Part shown: positions 1 to 10,717 of the stretch, piece by piece
How the letters are laid out: every line of letters begins with the position of its first letter
Numbering within the stretch: position 1 is the first letter of the stretch
Assembly: GCA_947471745.1 (NCBI GenBank)
Contig: CANJKZ010000932.1
Span: 496,001 to 560,000 of the forward strand
Direction: 5' to 3'
From: Closterium sp. Naga37s-1
Lineage: Eukaryota > Streptophyta > Zygnematophyceae > Desmidiales > Closteriaceae
Length of the DNA: 64,000 nt
Made by a program: the position numbers and the translations under genes
Notes under the pieces: model-generated
Database searches by the model: none
Told to the model about the DNA's origin: nothing
The model's input: only the letters and a program-made list of their open reading frames with translations

Positions 1-533
1 GGGGAGAAATAAGAGGAGGAGGGATAACGACGAAGTAGTCTGCTGCTGCGCCGCTGAGGGGAGACATAAGAGGAGGGAAAACGGCGGGGTAGGCTGCTGC
101 TGCGCCGCTGAGGGGAGAAATACGAGGAGGAGGGATAGGGGCGAAGGAGTCTGCTGCTGCGCCGCTGAGGGGAGAAATACGAGGAGGAGGGATAGCGACG
201 AAGTAGTCTGCTGCTGCGCCGCTGAGGGGAGACATAAGAGGAGGAGGGAAAACGGCAGGGTAGTCTGCTGCTACGCCGCTGAGGGGAGAAATATGAGGAG
301 GAGGGATAGGGGCGAAGGAGTCTGCTGCTGCGCCGCTGAGGGGAGAAATACGAGGAGGAGGGATAGCGACGAAGTAGTCTGCTGCTACGCCGCTGAGGGG
401 AGAAATACGAGGAGGAGGGATAGCGGCGAAGTAGTCTGCTGCTGCGCCGCTGAGGGGAGAAATACGAGGAGGAGGGATAGCGGCGAAGTAGTCTGCTGCT
501 GCGCCGCTGAGGGGAGAAATACGAGGAGGAGGA
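1..533. repeat. 57 bp minisatellite (about 9 units)
   Basis: Units start with 'ggggagaaatacgagg' and end 'gccgctga'. The period is 57 bp, with one 54 bp variant unit starting at position 58. As 57 is 19 codons, a repetitive reading frame stays open on both strands, but composition and position point to retrotransposon leader rather than a gene. Confidence 0.9.
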
Positions 534-1365
534 AAGGTGTGGAAGGCGACGAAACACGGACAGCTACCAGCTGCAGCAGATAGGGAGAGAAGAGAGGCGG
601 AGGAAGAGGTGAGAGGGTGGGGGAAATAGAGGGAGAGAGAAGAGGAGGAGGAGGGTGAAGGAGCGGAGTGTGGGGAGGAAGTAGGGTCACGATCACCAAG
701 TGGCAATCAGTAACACGCAGCCAGGTGGCAGATGCGGAGGGGAAGGAAGTGGAGGAAGGGAGGAAAGGCACGGAAGGGAGGAAGGAATGAGGAGAGGAGG
801 AGGAGGGTGAAGAGGCGGATGGGGTGAGGGGAGAAGGAGGAGGTGGTGCAGAAACGGCAGAAGAAGGCGCACCACGGGGGGGAGGGGAAGGCGCCTGCAG
901 GGAGGTGTGGCAGGCCGCCCACGAGAGGGTAAGGAAGGGTGGCTGGGAGGAGGGAAGGGTGGCCAAGGAGATGGAGGGCGGTGGGCAAGACGCGCGCGCG
1001 CATCGACGGCGGGGAGGCCGCGCACGTCGCCGTCGATGCGCGCGTCGACGGCGGGACGGCCGCGCACGTCGACGACGGGCAGGGCGCGCGACGCGGCGGT
1101 GAGTAGGGCGCGCGACGAGGTGGGGGGGGGGGGGGGGGGAGGACGGCGCGACGATGAGACAGAGCGCGCGACTAGGGGACGGGGCGCGTGATTAGGCAGG
1201 GAGACCTCGGGTGATGGATGGAAGGTTCCGTGATTGAAAAAAAAAGAACTTTAAGGGTCGAAATACTAGGGAAGATAATTTTCGACTAGGTAAAAAGTGG
1301 CGCGCCGGATGCCTAAGGCCTAAACCGTACTAAGAGATAGATTGGGACAAAACGCCAAGGATTTG
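534..1365. other. low-complexity leader, no gene supported
   Basis: Purine-rich on the plus strand to about 960, then CG-rich repeats around 'cgcgcgcgacggcg', then a G run near 1122-1139. The last 170 bp before the primer site are AT-richer. Short open frames on both strands are proline/serine- or arginine-rich and look like composition artefacts. Confidence 0.6.
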
Positions 1366-1378
1366 GCTCTAGATACCA
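1366..1378 (-). promoter_or_regulatory. primer binding site (initiator Met tRNA type)
   Basis: The minus strand reads TGGTATCTAGAGC directly after the LTR's terminal CA. It matches the canonical plant copia site TGGTATCAGAGC apart from a small change in the middle. Confidence 0.75.
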
Positions 1379-1636
1379 TGTTAAAACTGAGAGTGTGGTA
1401 GCCATGGCTAGGAAGAGAGAAGGTAGCGAGAGAAAAATTGTATTAGGAAAGAAGTGTCGAGATACAAGTCTAGAAATGAATTGGAAACCCTAATTGAACT
1501 TAGGGTGTGTTCAGTTTGTACTATAGCTACGAAATGAACCTAAATTGAACCTGGAAGCATAACTCGCTCTAAGCATGGTGGAATGATAAGAGAACACCAA
1601 AATAAAGACCAGAGCGAGCTCTAGCCTACTCCAACA
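1379..1636 (-). repeat. 5' LTR, 258 bp
   Basis: On the minus strand it starts TGTTGGAG and ends TTTTAACA, giving TG...CA termini. The inner end touches the primer site and the outer end touches interrupted pol sequence of element I. The partner LTR is outside the window. Confidence 0.75.
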
Positions 1637-1639
1637 CAG

Positions 1640-2700
1640 GGTCGAGTCTGTACACACTCGCTACCGAGCCTTCTCAGGTAGCTGCGTGTGCTCAGGTGTC
1701 TGCGTCAGGTCAGGTAGCCGCCTCTTGCTCGTATCGCCTCCTGTCGCACCAGACTCTTCTGTGGCACCACCGCCTGGGTCACCCCTCCCTGCCACGCCTT
1801 CGTGGCATGCACTCCCGTCTTCTTGTCTCTGGTCTACCCAGGTCTCTGCCTCCCCTCCCACCCTTGCCTGCCCCGCCCTGCCTTCCTTGCGTCGAGGAGC
1901 GGCAGCGTGCCACTCCTCACTCCTCCTCGTTTCCCCCAACAACTTCTCCCCTGCAGACTCTCCACATGGACGTGTGGGGCCCAGCCCGCGTCAGTGGACA
2001 GGGCCACGAGCGCTAATTTCTGCTGGTAGTTGACGACTACACGCGGTACACCACGGTCTTCCCCTTGCGCAGCAAGGGTCAGGTCGTTGATGTCTTGATC
2101 ACTTGGATCCGCACAGTCCGTCTCCAGCTCCGCGAGCGGTTCGGCCAGGACCTTCCTGTCTTGCGTCTGCACTTTGACAGAGATGGTGAGTCCTCCTCCA
2201 ACCTCTTGCGGGACTTTTGTCGTGGGGAGGGCATTCTCTAGTCATTCACGCTTCTGGACTCCCCTCAGCAAAATGGGATTGCTGAGCGCCGCATTGGCTT
2301 AGTGATGGAGGTCGCTCGTACCTCCATGATCCATGCGGCTGCTCCCCATTTTCTGTGGTCGTTTGCGGTCCGGTACGCTGCGCATCAGCTCAACCTGTGG
2401 CCCCGTGTCTCCTTGCCGGAGACCTCGCCCACACTGCGTTGGACGGGGCAGGTTGGCGATGCGTCGGTGTTCCGGGTCTGGGGTTCTCGTGCCTTTGTTC
2501 GCGATACGTCCGCGGACAAGCTCTCCGTCCGTGCTATACGCTGCGTCTTCCTTGGCTTTGTCCCTGACGCGCCTGGCTGGCAGTTTTACCACCCCACCTC
2601 GCGCCGTGTCCTCCCTTCTCAGGACGTCACGTTTGACGAGTCAGTCCCCTTTTACCGTCTCTTCCCCTACCGCTCTGCCCCTCCCCCCCCCCCCGCCGCT
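1640..2700 (+). pseudogene. copia integrase, element I (degenerate)
   Basis: Integrase inserts retrotransposon cDNA into the host genome. The HHCC zinc-binding region is seen as LLWHHRLGH followed by CLPC. The catalytic core shows LHMDVWGP (first Asp), then LHFDRDGE (second Asp, where sister copies have LHSDRGGE), and NGIAERRIG (catalytic Glu). Stops interrupt the frame at 2014-2016 (TAC to TAA) and 2239-2241 (CAG to TAG). The part after 2302 is open and ends at the proline run before the linker. Family assignment is secure; function is lost. Confidence 0.85.
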
Positions 2701-3505
2701 CTTCCTTGCTCCTGTTCCCCCTCCGGTAGACCCCCTCCTGCCCCAGGGTCCTGCTCCCTCAGGTGTGTCTCAGGTAGACCCTCTCCCTCGTACTGCGCCT
2801 TTCGAGGTAGCTGTCGGCTCAGGTGCTGCTCGAGGTGCTGCGTCTGGGGGTGCTGCGTCTGAGGGTGCGGAGCCGGGGGGTGCGGAGTCTGAGGGTACTG
2901 GGTCTGGGGGTGCTGAGCCTGGGGGTGAGGAGCCTAGGGGTGCTGAGCCTGAGGGTGTTGAGCCTGGGGGTGCTGAGTCGGAGGGTGCGGAGTCTGGGGG
3001 TGCTGAGCCTCGGGGTGCTGCTTCATCTGGAGGTCCTGCTGGTGCTTCGCCGAGACTGTCTCCGCAGCAGCTGCGTGAGTGGCTTGTTCGGCGCGCACGC
3101 CCTCGGAGTGGAGCTACCGGAGCTGGAGGCGCTGGAGACGCTGGAGCTGGAGCTGGAGGTGCTGGAGTTACTGTTGGAGCTGGTGTTACAAGAGGTACAG
3201 CGGCTGCTGGTCGTGGAGGTGCTCGTACCAGGGGTGCTGGAGCTGCGGGGACTGGTGGTGTTGGGGGTGCTGGAGCTGGAGACCCTACGGAGCCTGGAGC
3301 TGGTGGAGCTGGAGGAGCTGGAGTTGGAGGCACTGGCGCGGGAGGCGCTGGAGCTGCCGGAGCTGGAGCTGCTGACTCTGGAGCTGGAGGTGCTGGAGGC
3401 ACTGTGCGGTCGCGGCCGTACTTTGTTCCCTTGCTTCAGCAGGTTCTTGGTGTCCCGTCTTCTACTAGCCTTACTCCTCCCCTCCCGTGTCCACCGCCTG
3501 ACTAG
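2690..3505 (+). repeat. Ala/Gly-rich pol linker, element I
   Basis: A C run near 2690 is followed by proline-rich sequence, then a 9-15 bp tandem tract (ggtgctggagctgga-like) giving (Gly-Ala-Gly-Gly)n in the pol frame and a Leu/Glu/Val-rich frame in register +1. SPQQLREW is encoded near 3057-3083, between an EPGGA-type repeat and the Gly/Ala tract. The same linker lies between integrase and reverse transcriptase in elements I-V, VII, VIII/IX where covered. Confidence 0.8.
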
Positions 3506-3643
3506 TCGTAGCCGCCGTTACTGTCAGCCTCCCCACTGCCTGCTCCCTCTCCTTACACTGAGCAGTCCGGTGGTCTTACAGAGCGTCGTGAGCCTGCATC
3601 TCGTCCGGTCTCGCCTGTTCGCACTGCTTGTCGTGTTCCTCGT

Positions 3644-5662
3644 TTGCGTCCTCCTCTTGTCCCAGGCACGCACGCTATGGCGCTTCGTCCTTCCTCTGTT
3701 CCACCGTGTGTTCCTCTGCCTGCTCCTCCTGAATCCTCTCTTCCTGAGGTCCTTGACCCTACGTCTGACCGCGCTCGTGCTGCCAGTCCCAATGTCGCTC
3801 ATCTCCTCGCCACTGCTGTCACTGACCCTTCCTTTGAGTCTGCTGCTGCGTCTGCTCTCGTTGCTGAGCTGCTTGACTTTGCCGCTGCCTATTGTCTAGA
3901 CTATGCCACTGCTCTTATTGCTGAGTCTGAGTCTGCCAGTCCTCCATCCATCGGGGGTGAGTGTGCTCTTAGCACGGACGTCCTTGAGGACACGCAGGAG
4001 GACTTTGAGTGCTTTGCAGCTGCTGTATCTCATCTCGTGGCCATGCTGCTTGCACCTGAGGGAGACCCGGATGCACCAAACATCCCGACCCCGCGCTCTT
4101 ACGCAGAGGCGATTACGGATCCCTACTCCTCTCAGTGGCAGGCAGCCATGGATGACGAGATGGCATCCTGGAAGTCCACAGACACCTACGTCGACGAGGT
4201 TCCCCCACCTGGGGCGAACATAGTCGATGGCATGTGGATTTCCAGGGTGAAGCGGCCGCCGCGTTCTCCGCCTGCCTTCAAGGCGCGTTACGTTGCTCGA
4301 GACTTCAGTCAGCGACAGGGAGTTGACTACTTCCAGACCTTCTCTCCCACCCCGAAGATGACTACTCTTCGGGTGTTGCTGCACGTCGCTGCTCAGCGTG
4401 ACTACGAGTTGCACTCTCTGGACTTCAGCACAGCTTTACTGAAGGGCAGCCTGCACGAGGAGATCTGGCTGCGCCTCCCACCTGGCTTCACTGGGTCGTT
4501 TCCTGTAGCTACCTAGTGGAGTCTCCGCCGGCCAGTCTACGGTCTCCGCCAGGTGCCTCGCGAGTGGCACGACACACTGAGGACTACACTTGCGGCTCTT
4601 GGGTTTGCTCCTTCTACTGCTGACCCGTCGCTGTTTCTACGCACCAACACCTCGCTACCGCCTTTCTACGTCCTCGTGTACGTCGACGACCTCGTCTTTG
4701 CCACTGCTGACACTGAGGCACTGACCCTTGTGAAGTCGGAGCTACAAAAGAGACACACCTGCACTGACCTGGGTGAACTGCGCAGCCATCTTGGCTTGCA
4801 AATCACCCGGGACAGAGCACGGCGCACCATTACCCTGACTCAGTCACACATGGTGCACCACGTCTTTCAGCGCTTCGGCTTCTAGTTCTCCTCGCCACAG
4901 CCCACTCCTCTGTCTTCCGGCCACTCGCTCTCAGCTCCACCTTCGGACGAGTCCGTAGAGCCGAGTGGTCCGTACCCAGAGCTTGTGGGTTGCCTCATGT
5001 ACCTGATGACGTGCACACGACCTGACCTCGCGTACCCTCTCAGCCTCCTGGCTCGCTACGTGGCTTCCGGTAGGCACCGAAAGGTGCATTGGGATGCTGC
5101 GAAGAGGGTACTGCGTTACTTGTGCAGTACGTTGGGCATGGGGCTTGTGCTTGGAGGACGGGGTCTAGTTGTCCTCACTGGTCACGCAGACGCTTCCTGG
5201 GTTGACAACTCAGCTACGCAGCGGTTGTCACATGGTTACACCTTCAGCCTTGGCTCTGGCTCTGTTTCCTGGCGGTCTACCCGCTCGTCTTTGGTTCTCA
5301 GCTCCAGTTGTGAGGCTGAGATCTACGCCGGGGCCATGGCTGCACAGGAGCTACGCTGGCTCACCTATTTGCTGACTTACTTGGGAGAGCAGCCTCGTTC
5401 GCCTCCAGTTGTGTACGTAGACAACAAGGCCATGATTGCCTTGTGTCAGGAGCACAGACTGGAGCACAGAACGAAGCACATCGCTCTGCGATACTTCCTT
5501 GCTCGAGAGTTGCAGCAGCGTGGCTAGCTTTGTCTTGTGTACGTGGCCACTAGGGCCAACACTGCTCATATATTCACCAAGGCACTTCCGCCTGGTGATC
5601 ATCAGCGCTTCTCTACTGTGCTAGGCTTTGTGCCTACTTTGCCTCACTTTCTTACTGCGTGA
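3644..5662 (+). pseudogene. copia reverse transcriptase-RNase H, element I (degenerate)
   Basis: The N-terminal copia motif SYAEAITDPYSSQWQAAMD lies near 4100-4160, followed by the block around FKARYVARDFSQRQGVDY. LDFSTALLKG carries the first catalytic Asp and YVDDLVFA (about 4678-4700) is the polymerase active site. RNase H shows TGHADASW, SCEAEIYAG and YVDNKAMIAL. CAG to TAG stops fall at 4514, 4883 and 5525. The natural end is the TGA at 5660-5662. Confidence 0.85.
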
Positions 5663-5889
5663 CTTTGCTTGTACTGTGATCTATATATATACCTGCATGC
5701 TTGCACTTGCTAGGGTATGATCAGTGTATTGTTTGTTCTCTTATATATCACTCTGCTTGTGAACTGGCCTTGTGGCCCTTTGCTTGTGCTCGGACTGTGT
5801 GGTGACTTTGTGATGCACCCTGAGCTTGCTTTGCTTTTCTTGACTAGTCTTGTGACCACTTGTTCTCCCCCACTTTGCCTATGGGGGTG
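5663..5889 (+). promoter_or_regulatory. 3' untranslated segment and polypurine tract, element I
   Basis: This stretch is conserved in all family copies and ends in the polypurine tract atgggggtg (5881-5889), directly before the LTR. CCCCCA at 5867-5872 can pair with TGGGGG at 5882-5887, placing the plus-strand primer in a small hairpin. Confidence 0.7.
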
Positions 5890-6021
5890 TGTCCGAATGT
5901 TATAGTGCTTACATTTGTGTAGGCTATAGTGGGGTAGCCCATAAGGGGTACAACCCAATCAGGGTTAGTACTTGTACCCTATTCTTTCATAGTTCATTCA
6001 TTCTTGTTCATGATTTTAACC
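5890..6021 (+). repeat. 3' LTR, element I (132 bp)
   Basis: It starts TGTCCGAATG and ends near TTTTAACC; sister LTRs end in ACA, so the final CA seems mutated. It contains the family core GTAGGCTATAGTGGGG followed by GGGGTACAACCC. Confidence 0.75.
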
Positions 6022-6199
6022 GCTACTGCCGCATGAGCAAATGTCGGTGTTGCAGATGTCGTTGTTGCTGCCGCTGCTGCTGTTGCTGCTACTGGTTCGA
6101 GATCAGATTCTCTAGTCGTTGTAGAGTCGCGCGAGTGTGCTCCTGTTCGACACGAAGAACTGCGAGCTCCTGCAAAAGGTTGTTGCCCGTGCCCTCCAT
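6022..6199 (-). pseudogene. gag-like N-terminal coiled-coil fragment
   Basis: From an ATG at 6199 the minus strand reads MEGTGNNLLQELAVLRVEQE, then a Leu/Arg/Gln-rich helix with a TAG before a poly-Gln stretch. It is cut at 6022 by the LTR of element I. A Met-initiated coiled coil after an LTR-like promoter region and next to a gypsy reverse transcriptase remnant suggests Ty3/gypsy gag. That is inference; no conserved gag motif is visible. Confidence 0.45.
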
Positions 6200-6715
6200 C
6201 TCTATTCTGATGTCCAGTCAGGGGTGAGTTCAAATATTTTACACGGAACTGGCATACCCTAATCGGTGTGATCATCTTTGCCGCCGCGGTTTTATTAAGG
6301 TTGTTTTTCAGCGAGTAAGAATACTCGGGTGAGAACAGGGTCTATTTATAAAGTGTGGGAATTGAATCTCGAGTTCAAAATTTATATTATGAGTCCTGGG
6401 TACAACTACGTGGCTATATATAGGCACGACACAAGGCAGGTAACCAAGGTGTAATGGTGTTATTAGAAGGTACCGAGCCTGGGGAAGCATCGGGAATGGA
6501 AACTTCCCGAATTGAGTAGAATCAATTCTTTAGAAATCACGCATTGGCAGAGTCACGCTCGAATCACAAAAAATGCAATAGAATTCGGTGCACGAAGTCT
6601 TATTCATTGCTATAACTGTCATAACTATAGCATAAGCAGCGAACTAGGAAATAAGCACAGAAATGCAAAGAAAATAAGCAAGTTTAGGTAAGAACGAGCG
6701 TTGTAATCTCACACA
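6200..6715 (-). other. LTR-like AT-rich region with TATA motifs, no gene
   Basis: On the minus strand this lies between a broken reverse transcriptase and the start of a gag-like frame. It has TATATATAG near 6415 and CTTTATAAATAG near 6345, as expected of an LTR promoter. A possible start is TGTGAGATTACAACG near 6710. I could not find a matching second LTR. Confidence 0.4.
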
Positions 6716-6970
6716 TCCTCTGGCAATAGCATAGGGTACCGATTTGCCGTAGCATTTTTTTTATGGCCACGGTAGTCCCCACCCATTTTTCTAGACAAGA
6801 TCTTCTCGCCACCACCGTTACCGCCAAGAATTCTGACGTGGGCCCCCGAATCAGACCCACCTCCAACAACTCCTTACACTTCTCTCGCCACACCTCTTTG
6901 TCTGTCTTGGTCACTTGCCGCTTACTCTGTAGCGTCGGTGTAACTAGTCAACTCTACCTTCGGCTCTCCA
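6690..6970 (-). pseudogene. Ty3/gypsy reverse transcriptase N-terminal fragment
   Basis: The minus-strand frame shows KELLEVGLIRGPTSEFLAVT and VVARR, the typical gypsy block 'L.E.G.IR.S.S....VV'. In a shifted frame NRYPMLLPEDV follows, matching the gypsy motif 'dRYPmPlPeD'. The catalytic YVDD region is absent, and sequence after PEDV changes to LTR-like DNA. At least one frameshift and several substitutions are present. Confidence 0.6.
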
Positions 6971-7234
6971 ACCTTACTCTCCCCCAGCTTCTTGAGGAAG
7001 TATGCATACGTTGATCAGTGGAGCTTCAGCACCTTTGGCTGCTCTTCTTCTTCAGCTGCCAGGGCTCCTCCCACGTTACATATCGCTTCCTCTGCTTCTT
7101 CTTCTATGGCATTATGCTTCATGCTGGACTGCTCTGCTTCCTTCTTGAGGGCCATGTATCAATGGGTGCGGCTCTCTTTGCTAGCCGGTTGTGTATAGCC
7201 ACGATCTTCCAGCTTCCCTTTTTTACTTCTAACC
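6971..7234 (-). other. possible gypsy spacer, acidic open stretch
   Basis: The minus strand can be read as an acidic, Glu/Ala-rich segment (EEEAEEAICN, AAEEEEQPKVLKLH) just upstream of the gypsy remnant. I do not recognise a domain. Confidence 0.3.
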
Positions 7235-7530
7235 CCCCGCCACGAGGGCCGCGATATGGGGAAGCGACGGGCGCGACGAGGGCCGCAATGGGGTGCAGCG
7301 ACAGCCGGGCCGCGATGGGGGGCAGCGACGGTCGGGCCGCGATGGGGGGCAGCGACGGGCGCGACGAGGGCAGTGATGGGGGGCAGCGATGGGCGCGATG
7401 GGCGTGACGGGGCGCGGCGGTCGCGAGGGGGCGCGACGGGCGCGACAGGGTGCAGCAGGCGCGACGGGGCGTATCAGGCGCGATGGGCGCGACGGGGCGC
7501 AACAGGCGCGACGGACGAGAAGGAGCACTC
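7235..7530. repeat. GC-rich tandem repeats
   Basis: Irregular 21-27 bp units around 'ggccgcgatggggggcagcg', then shorter 'gcgacggggcg' units. They resemble the leader arrays of the copia elements, but no LTR or primer site adjoins them. Confidence 0.6.
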
Positions 7531-7773
7531 GATGGAGGGGTCATGAGAGATAGGGGAGTGTTTGAAGACCCCATCAAAACTCGGAACTTGGTTTGGGGGA
7601 AGTTGGAATGAGGAAGAGGGATCTGCACTAGAAGAGAAGCGGGGTTATATAAGGAAGTGGATCCAAAGGCAAGGGCGGTTGGAGTACACAACCAACACTG
7701 TAGCTACACCAGATGATACTGTTATAGATGAAACTAAGTTTGACAATATAGTGCTGGTATGCTCCCATAGTAG
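7531..7773. other. intergenic, no gene recognised
   Basis: A short plus-strand frame (7562-7807) runs across the LTR boundary of element II, so it is not a conserved gene. It ends at the target site agtag (7769-7773). Confidence 0.5.
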
Positions 7774-7903
7774 TGTCAGAATCAACAGAAGGAAATTGAT
7801 GAACTAGGCACAGGTGGGTACAAGTATGAAAACCCAAAAGTGTTGTACCCTATAAGAACTACCCCACTACAGCCTAAACAGACTCTAGCATATAAGTTTG
7901 ACA
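7774..7903 (-). repeat. 3' LTR, element II (130 bp)
   Basis: On the minus strand it reads TGTCAAACTT...GATTCTGACA. The polypurine tract ATGGGGGTG occupies 7904-7912. The target duplication adjoins at 7769-7773. Confidence 0.95.
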
Positions 7904-8132
7904 CACCCCCATAGGCAAAGTGGGGGAGAACAAGAGGTCACAAGACCAGTCAAGAAAGGCAAAGCAAGCTCAGGTTGGATCACAAAGTCACCACGCAGTC
8001 TGAGCACAAGCAAATGGCGACAAGGCCAGTTCACATGCAGAGTTATATAAAGGAAAACAAACAATACAGCGAACACAACCTAGATGGTGTAAGCATGCCG
8101 GTATATGTATATAGAGTACAGTACAAGCAGAG

Positions 8133-9350
8133 TCAAGAAGTAAGCAAGTGAGGCACAGTAGGTACAAGGCCTAGAACAGTACAGAAACGCTGATGATCGC
8201 AAGGCTGAAGTGCCTTGGTGAAAACATCAGCAGTGTTGGCCTGTGAGGCCACGTAAGCGAGAAGAAGCTGACCACGCTGCTGCAACTCTCGAGCAAGGAA
8301 GTAGCGCAGAGCAATGTGCTTCGTTCTGTGCTCCAGTCTGTGCTCCTGACACAAGGCCAGCATGGCCTTGTTGTCGACGTACAGAACTGGAGGAGAACGA
8401 GGCGCCTCTCCCAAGTCGGTTAGCAGGTAGGTGAGCCAGCGTAACTCCTGTGCAGCCATGGCCCCAGCGTAGATCTCAGCCTCACAACTCGAGCTGAGAA
8501 CAGAAGAAGAGCGGGTAGACCGCCAAGAGACAGAACCGGAACCAAGACTGAAGGTGTAACCCTGTGACGACCGCTATGTAGCCAAGTCGTCAACCCAGGA
8601 AGCGTCTGCGTGACCAGTGAGGACAACTCGAGCCCGTCCTCCAAGCACGAGCCCCATGTCCGATGTACTGCACAAGTAGCGCAACACCCTCTTTGCAGCA
8701 TCCCAGTGCACCTTTCGGTGCCTGCCGGGAGCCACGTAGCGAGCCAGAAGGCTGAGAGGGTATGCGAGGTCAGGTCGTGTGTAAGTCATCAGGTACATGA
8801 GGCAGCCCACAAGCTCTGGATACGGGCCACTTGGCTCTATGGACTCGTCCGAAGGTGGAGTTGAGAGCGAGTGACCAGTAGGCAGAGGAGTGGACTGTGG
8901 CGAGGAGTACGTGAAGCCGAAGCGCTGAAGGACCTGCTGCACCATGTGTGACTGAGTCAAGGTAATGGTGCGCTGTGCTCTGTCCCGGGTGATCCGCAAG
9001 CCAAGATAGCTTGTCAGCTCACCCAGGTCTGTGCACGTGTGTCTCTTCTGCAGCTCGGACTGCACGTGGGCGAGTGCCTCAGTGTCAGCAGTAGCAAAGA
9101 CGAGGTCGTCTACGTACACGAGAACGTAGAACGGCGGCAGAGTGGTGTCAGTGCGTAAAAACAGAGAAGGGTCAGCAGTGGAAGGAGCAAAACCAAGAGC
9201 AGCAAGAGTCGTCCTCAGTGTGTCGTGCCACTCACGAGGTGCCTGGCGGAGACCGTAGACTGGCCGCCGGAGGCTCCACTGGGTACCAGCAGGAAACGAC
9301 CGAGTGAAGCCAGGGGGGCGGCGCAGCCAGATCTCCTCGTGCAGGCTGCC
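8133..9350 (-). pseudogene. copia reverse transcriptase-RNase H, element II
   Basis: Active-site MYVDDLVFATAD starts at 9119. Then come ELTSYLGLRITRDRA, the Pro-rich connection and RNase H blocks TGHADASWVDD, SCEAEIYAG-like and YVDNKAMLALCQ, ending HLLTS and stop at 8133-8135. A frameshift near 8575 splits it, and a TAG at 9351-9353 replaces Gln of FLQGSL at the RT start. Confidence 0.85.
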
Positions 9351-10667
9351 CTATAGGAAGGCTGTGCTGAAGTCAAGCGAGTGGAGCTCGTAGTCACGCT
9401 GAGCGGCAACGTGCAGCAGTACCCGAAGAGTTGTCATCTTCGGGGTAGGGGAGAAGGTCTGGAAGAAGTCAACTCCCTGTCGCTGACTGAAGCCACGTGC
9501 AACATAACGCGCCTTGAAGACAGGCGAAGAACCCGGCGGCCGCTTCACCCTGAAGATCCACATGCCACTGACGATGTTCGCCCCAGGAGCAGACGCAGCA
9601 GAGGACTCAAACAGAGGGTCAGTGACAGCAGTGGCCAGAAAGCGAGTGACAGTAGGACTAGCAGCACGAAGGGAGTCAGACTCCGGGTCCAGACCGTCAG
9701 GAAGAGAGGACCCAGGAGGAGAGGGCAGAGGGACACGCTGTGGAGCAGTGGAAGGACGAAGTGTCATAGAGTGAGTGCCAGGGACAGGAGGAGGACGCGG
9801 ACGCAAAACACGACCAGCGTGAGGAGCGCGGACAGTCGACGCAGCACGAGACACAGGCGACACAGGATGCGACTCAGGCTCATGACGCTCCGTAAGATCT
9901 CTAGTCGGTCCAGAGTAAGGAGAAGGACCACGCAGTGGAGAGGACGGCTGTAACTGCAACTCTGACTGGACAGGCTGTGGACTCAGTAAAGGAGGAGGAG
10001 GACCAGGAGAAGGCGGTAGACCAAGAACCTGCTGAAGGAGCGGAACGTAGTACGGCCGCGGCCGCGCAGCGCCTCCAGAAACAGCAGAGACAGCACCAGT
10101 ACCCTCAGCTCCAGGGTCTCCAGTAACAACTCCCGCAGCACCACCAGCCTCAGTACCTGCAGCGCCAACACCTGCAGTACCACCAGCCCCAGCAGCTCCA
10201 GTACCTCCAGTACGAGCACCTCCAGGACCAGCGGCTCCAGCAGCTCCAGCACCAGCAGCTCCTCCAGCAGCTCCAGCACCAGCAGCACCTCCAGCAGTAC
10301 CTCTAGTAGCACCAGCACCAGCAGCACCTCCAGTAGCTCCAGCACCAGCAGCACCTCCAGCAGCACCAGCACCAGCAGCACCCTTAGTAGCTCCTGCACC
10401 AACAGCACGGCGATAGCGCCGAGCGTACCACTCACGAAGCCGCTGCGGAGAGAGGGGCTCCCGCCGCAACGGGACACCCGGAGAACCTCCAGACTCAGTA
10501 CCCCCAGACACAGCACCCCCAGGCTCCACACGCTCAGGCTCAGCACCCCCAGGCTCCGCACCCGCAGGCTCAGCACCCCCAGTCCCCGCACCCGCAGGCT
10601 CAGCACCCCTAGCAGCACCTGAGTCGACAGCTACCTCGACCGGCTCGGCAGGGTCTACCTGAGACAC
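9351..10667 (-). pseudogene. pol linker and start of reverse transcriptase, element II
   Basis: The frame is open for 438 codons. It has SQVDPAEPVEV, an EPGGAEP-type repeat, PLSPQRLREWYARR, a long Ala/Gly tract, a Pro/Ser-rich piece with RPYYVPLLQQVLGL, and the RT start (SGMWIFRVKRPPG, RGFSQRQGVDFF, LDFSTAFL). About 115 residues, including the SYAEAI and SSQWQAAMD motifs of intact sisters, are missing between SAASA and PGANIV. Confidence 0.8.
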
Positions 10668-10717
10668 ACCTGAGGGGGCAGGACCCTGAGGGGGGAGGGG
10701 GTCTACCGGAGGAGTAC

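Larger units (their letters stand above)
1..1636 (-). mobile_element. 5' part of a minus-strand LTR retrotransposon (258 bp LTR), cut by the window edge
   Basis: Read on the minus strand, this is LTR, primer binding site and leader of an element whose coding part lies left of the window. The LTR (1379-1636) runs TGTTGG...TTAACA. It is followed at once by an initiator-Met-type primer site (1366-1378) and a low-complexity leader. The right end abuts internal pol sequence of element I at 'cagggtcgag', so this element was inserted into element I. The coding region and second LTR are not visible, so a copia assignment is inference from the primer site. Confidence 0.7.
1637..6021 (+). mobile_element. 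Ty1/copia element I, 3' half (integrase to 3' LTR)
   Basis: Order seen: C-terminal protease spacer, integrase, Ala/Gly linker, reverse transcriptase, RNase H, polypurine tract, 3' LTR. Integrase before reverse transcriptase is diagnostic for copia. The 5' half should lie left of the window, beyond the minus-strand insertion. The right LTR sits inside a decayed gypsy-like gag (6022-6199), so element I itself jumped into an older element. It carries several stops and frameshifts and is dead. Confidence 0.85.

Noticed and set aside
6763-7014. Plus-strand 83-codon frame
   Set aside because: Antisense to the gypsy reverse transcriptase remnant, which has recognisable motifs on the minus strand.
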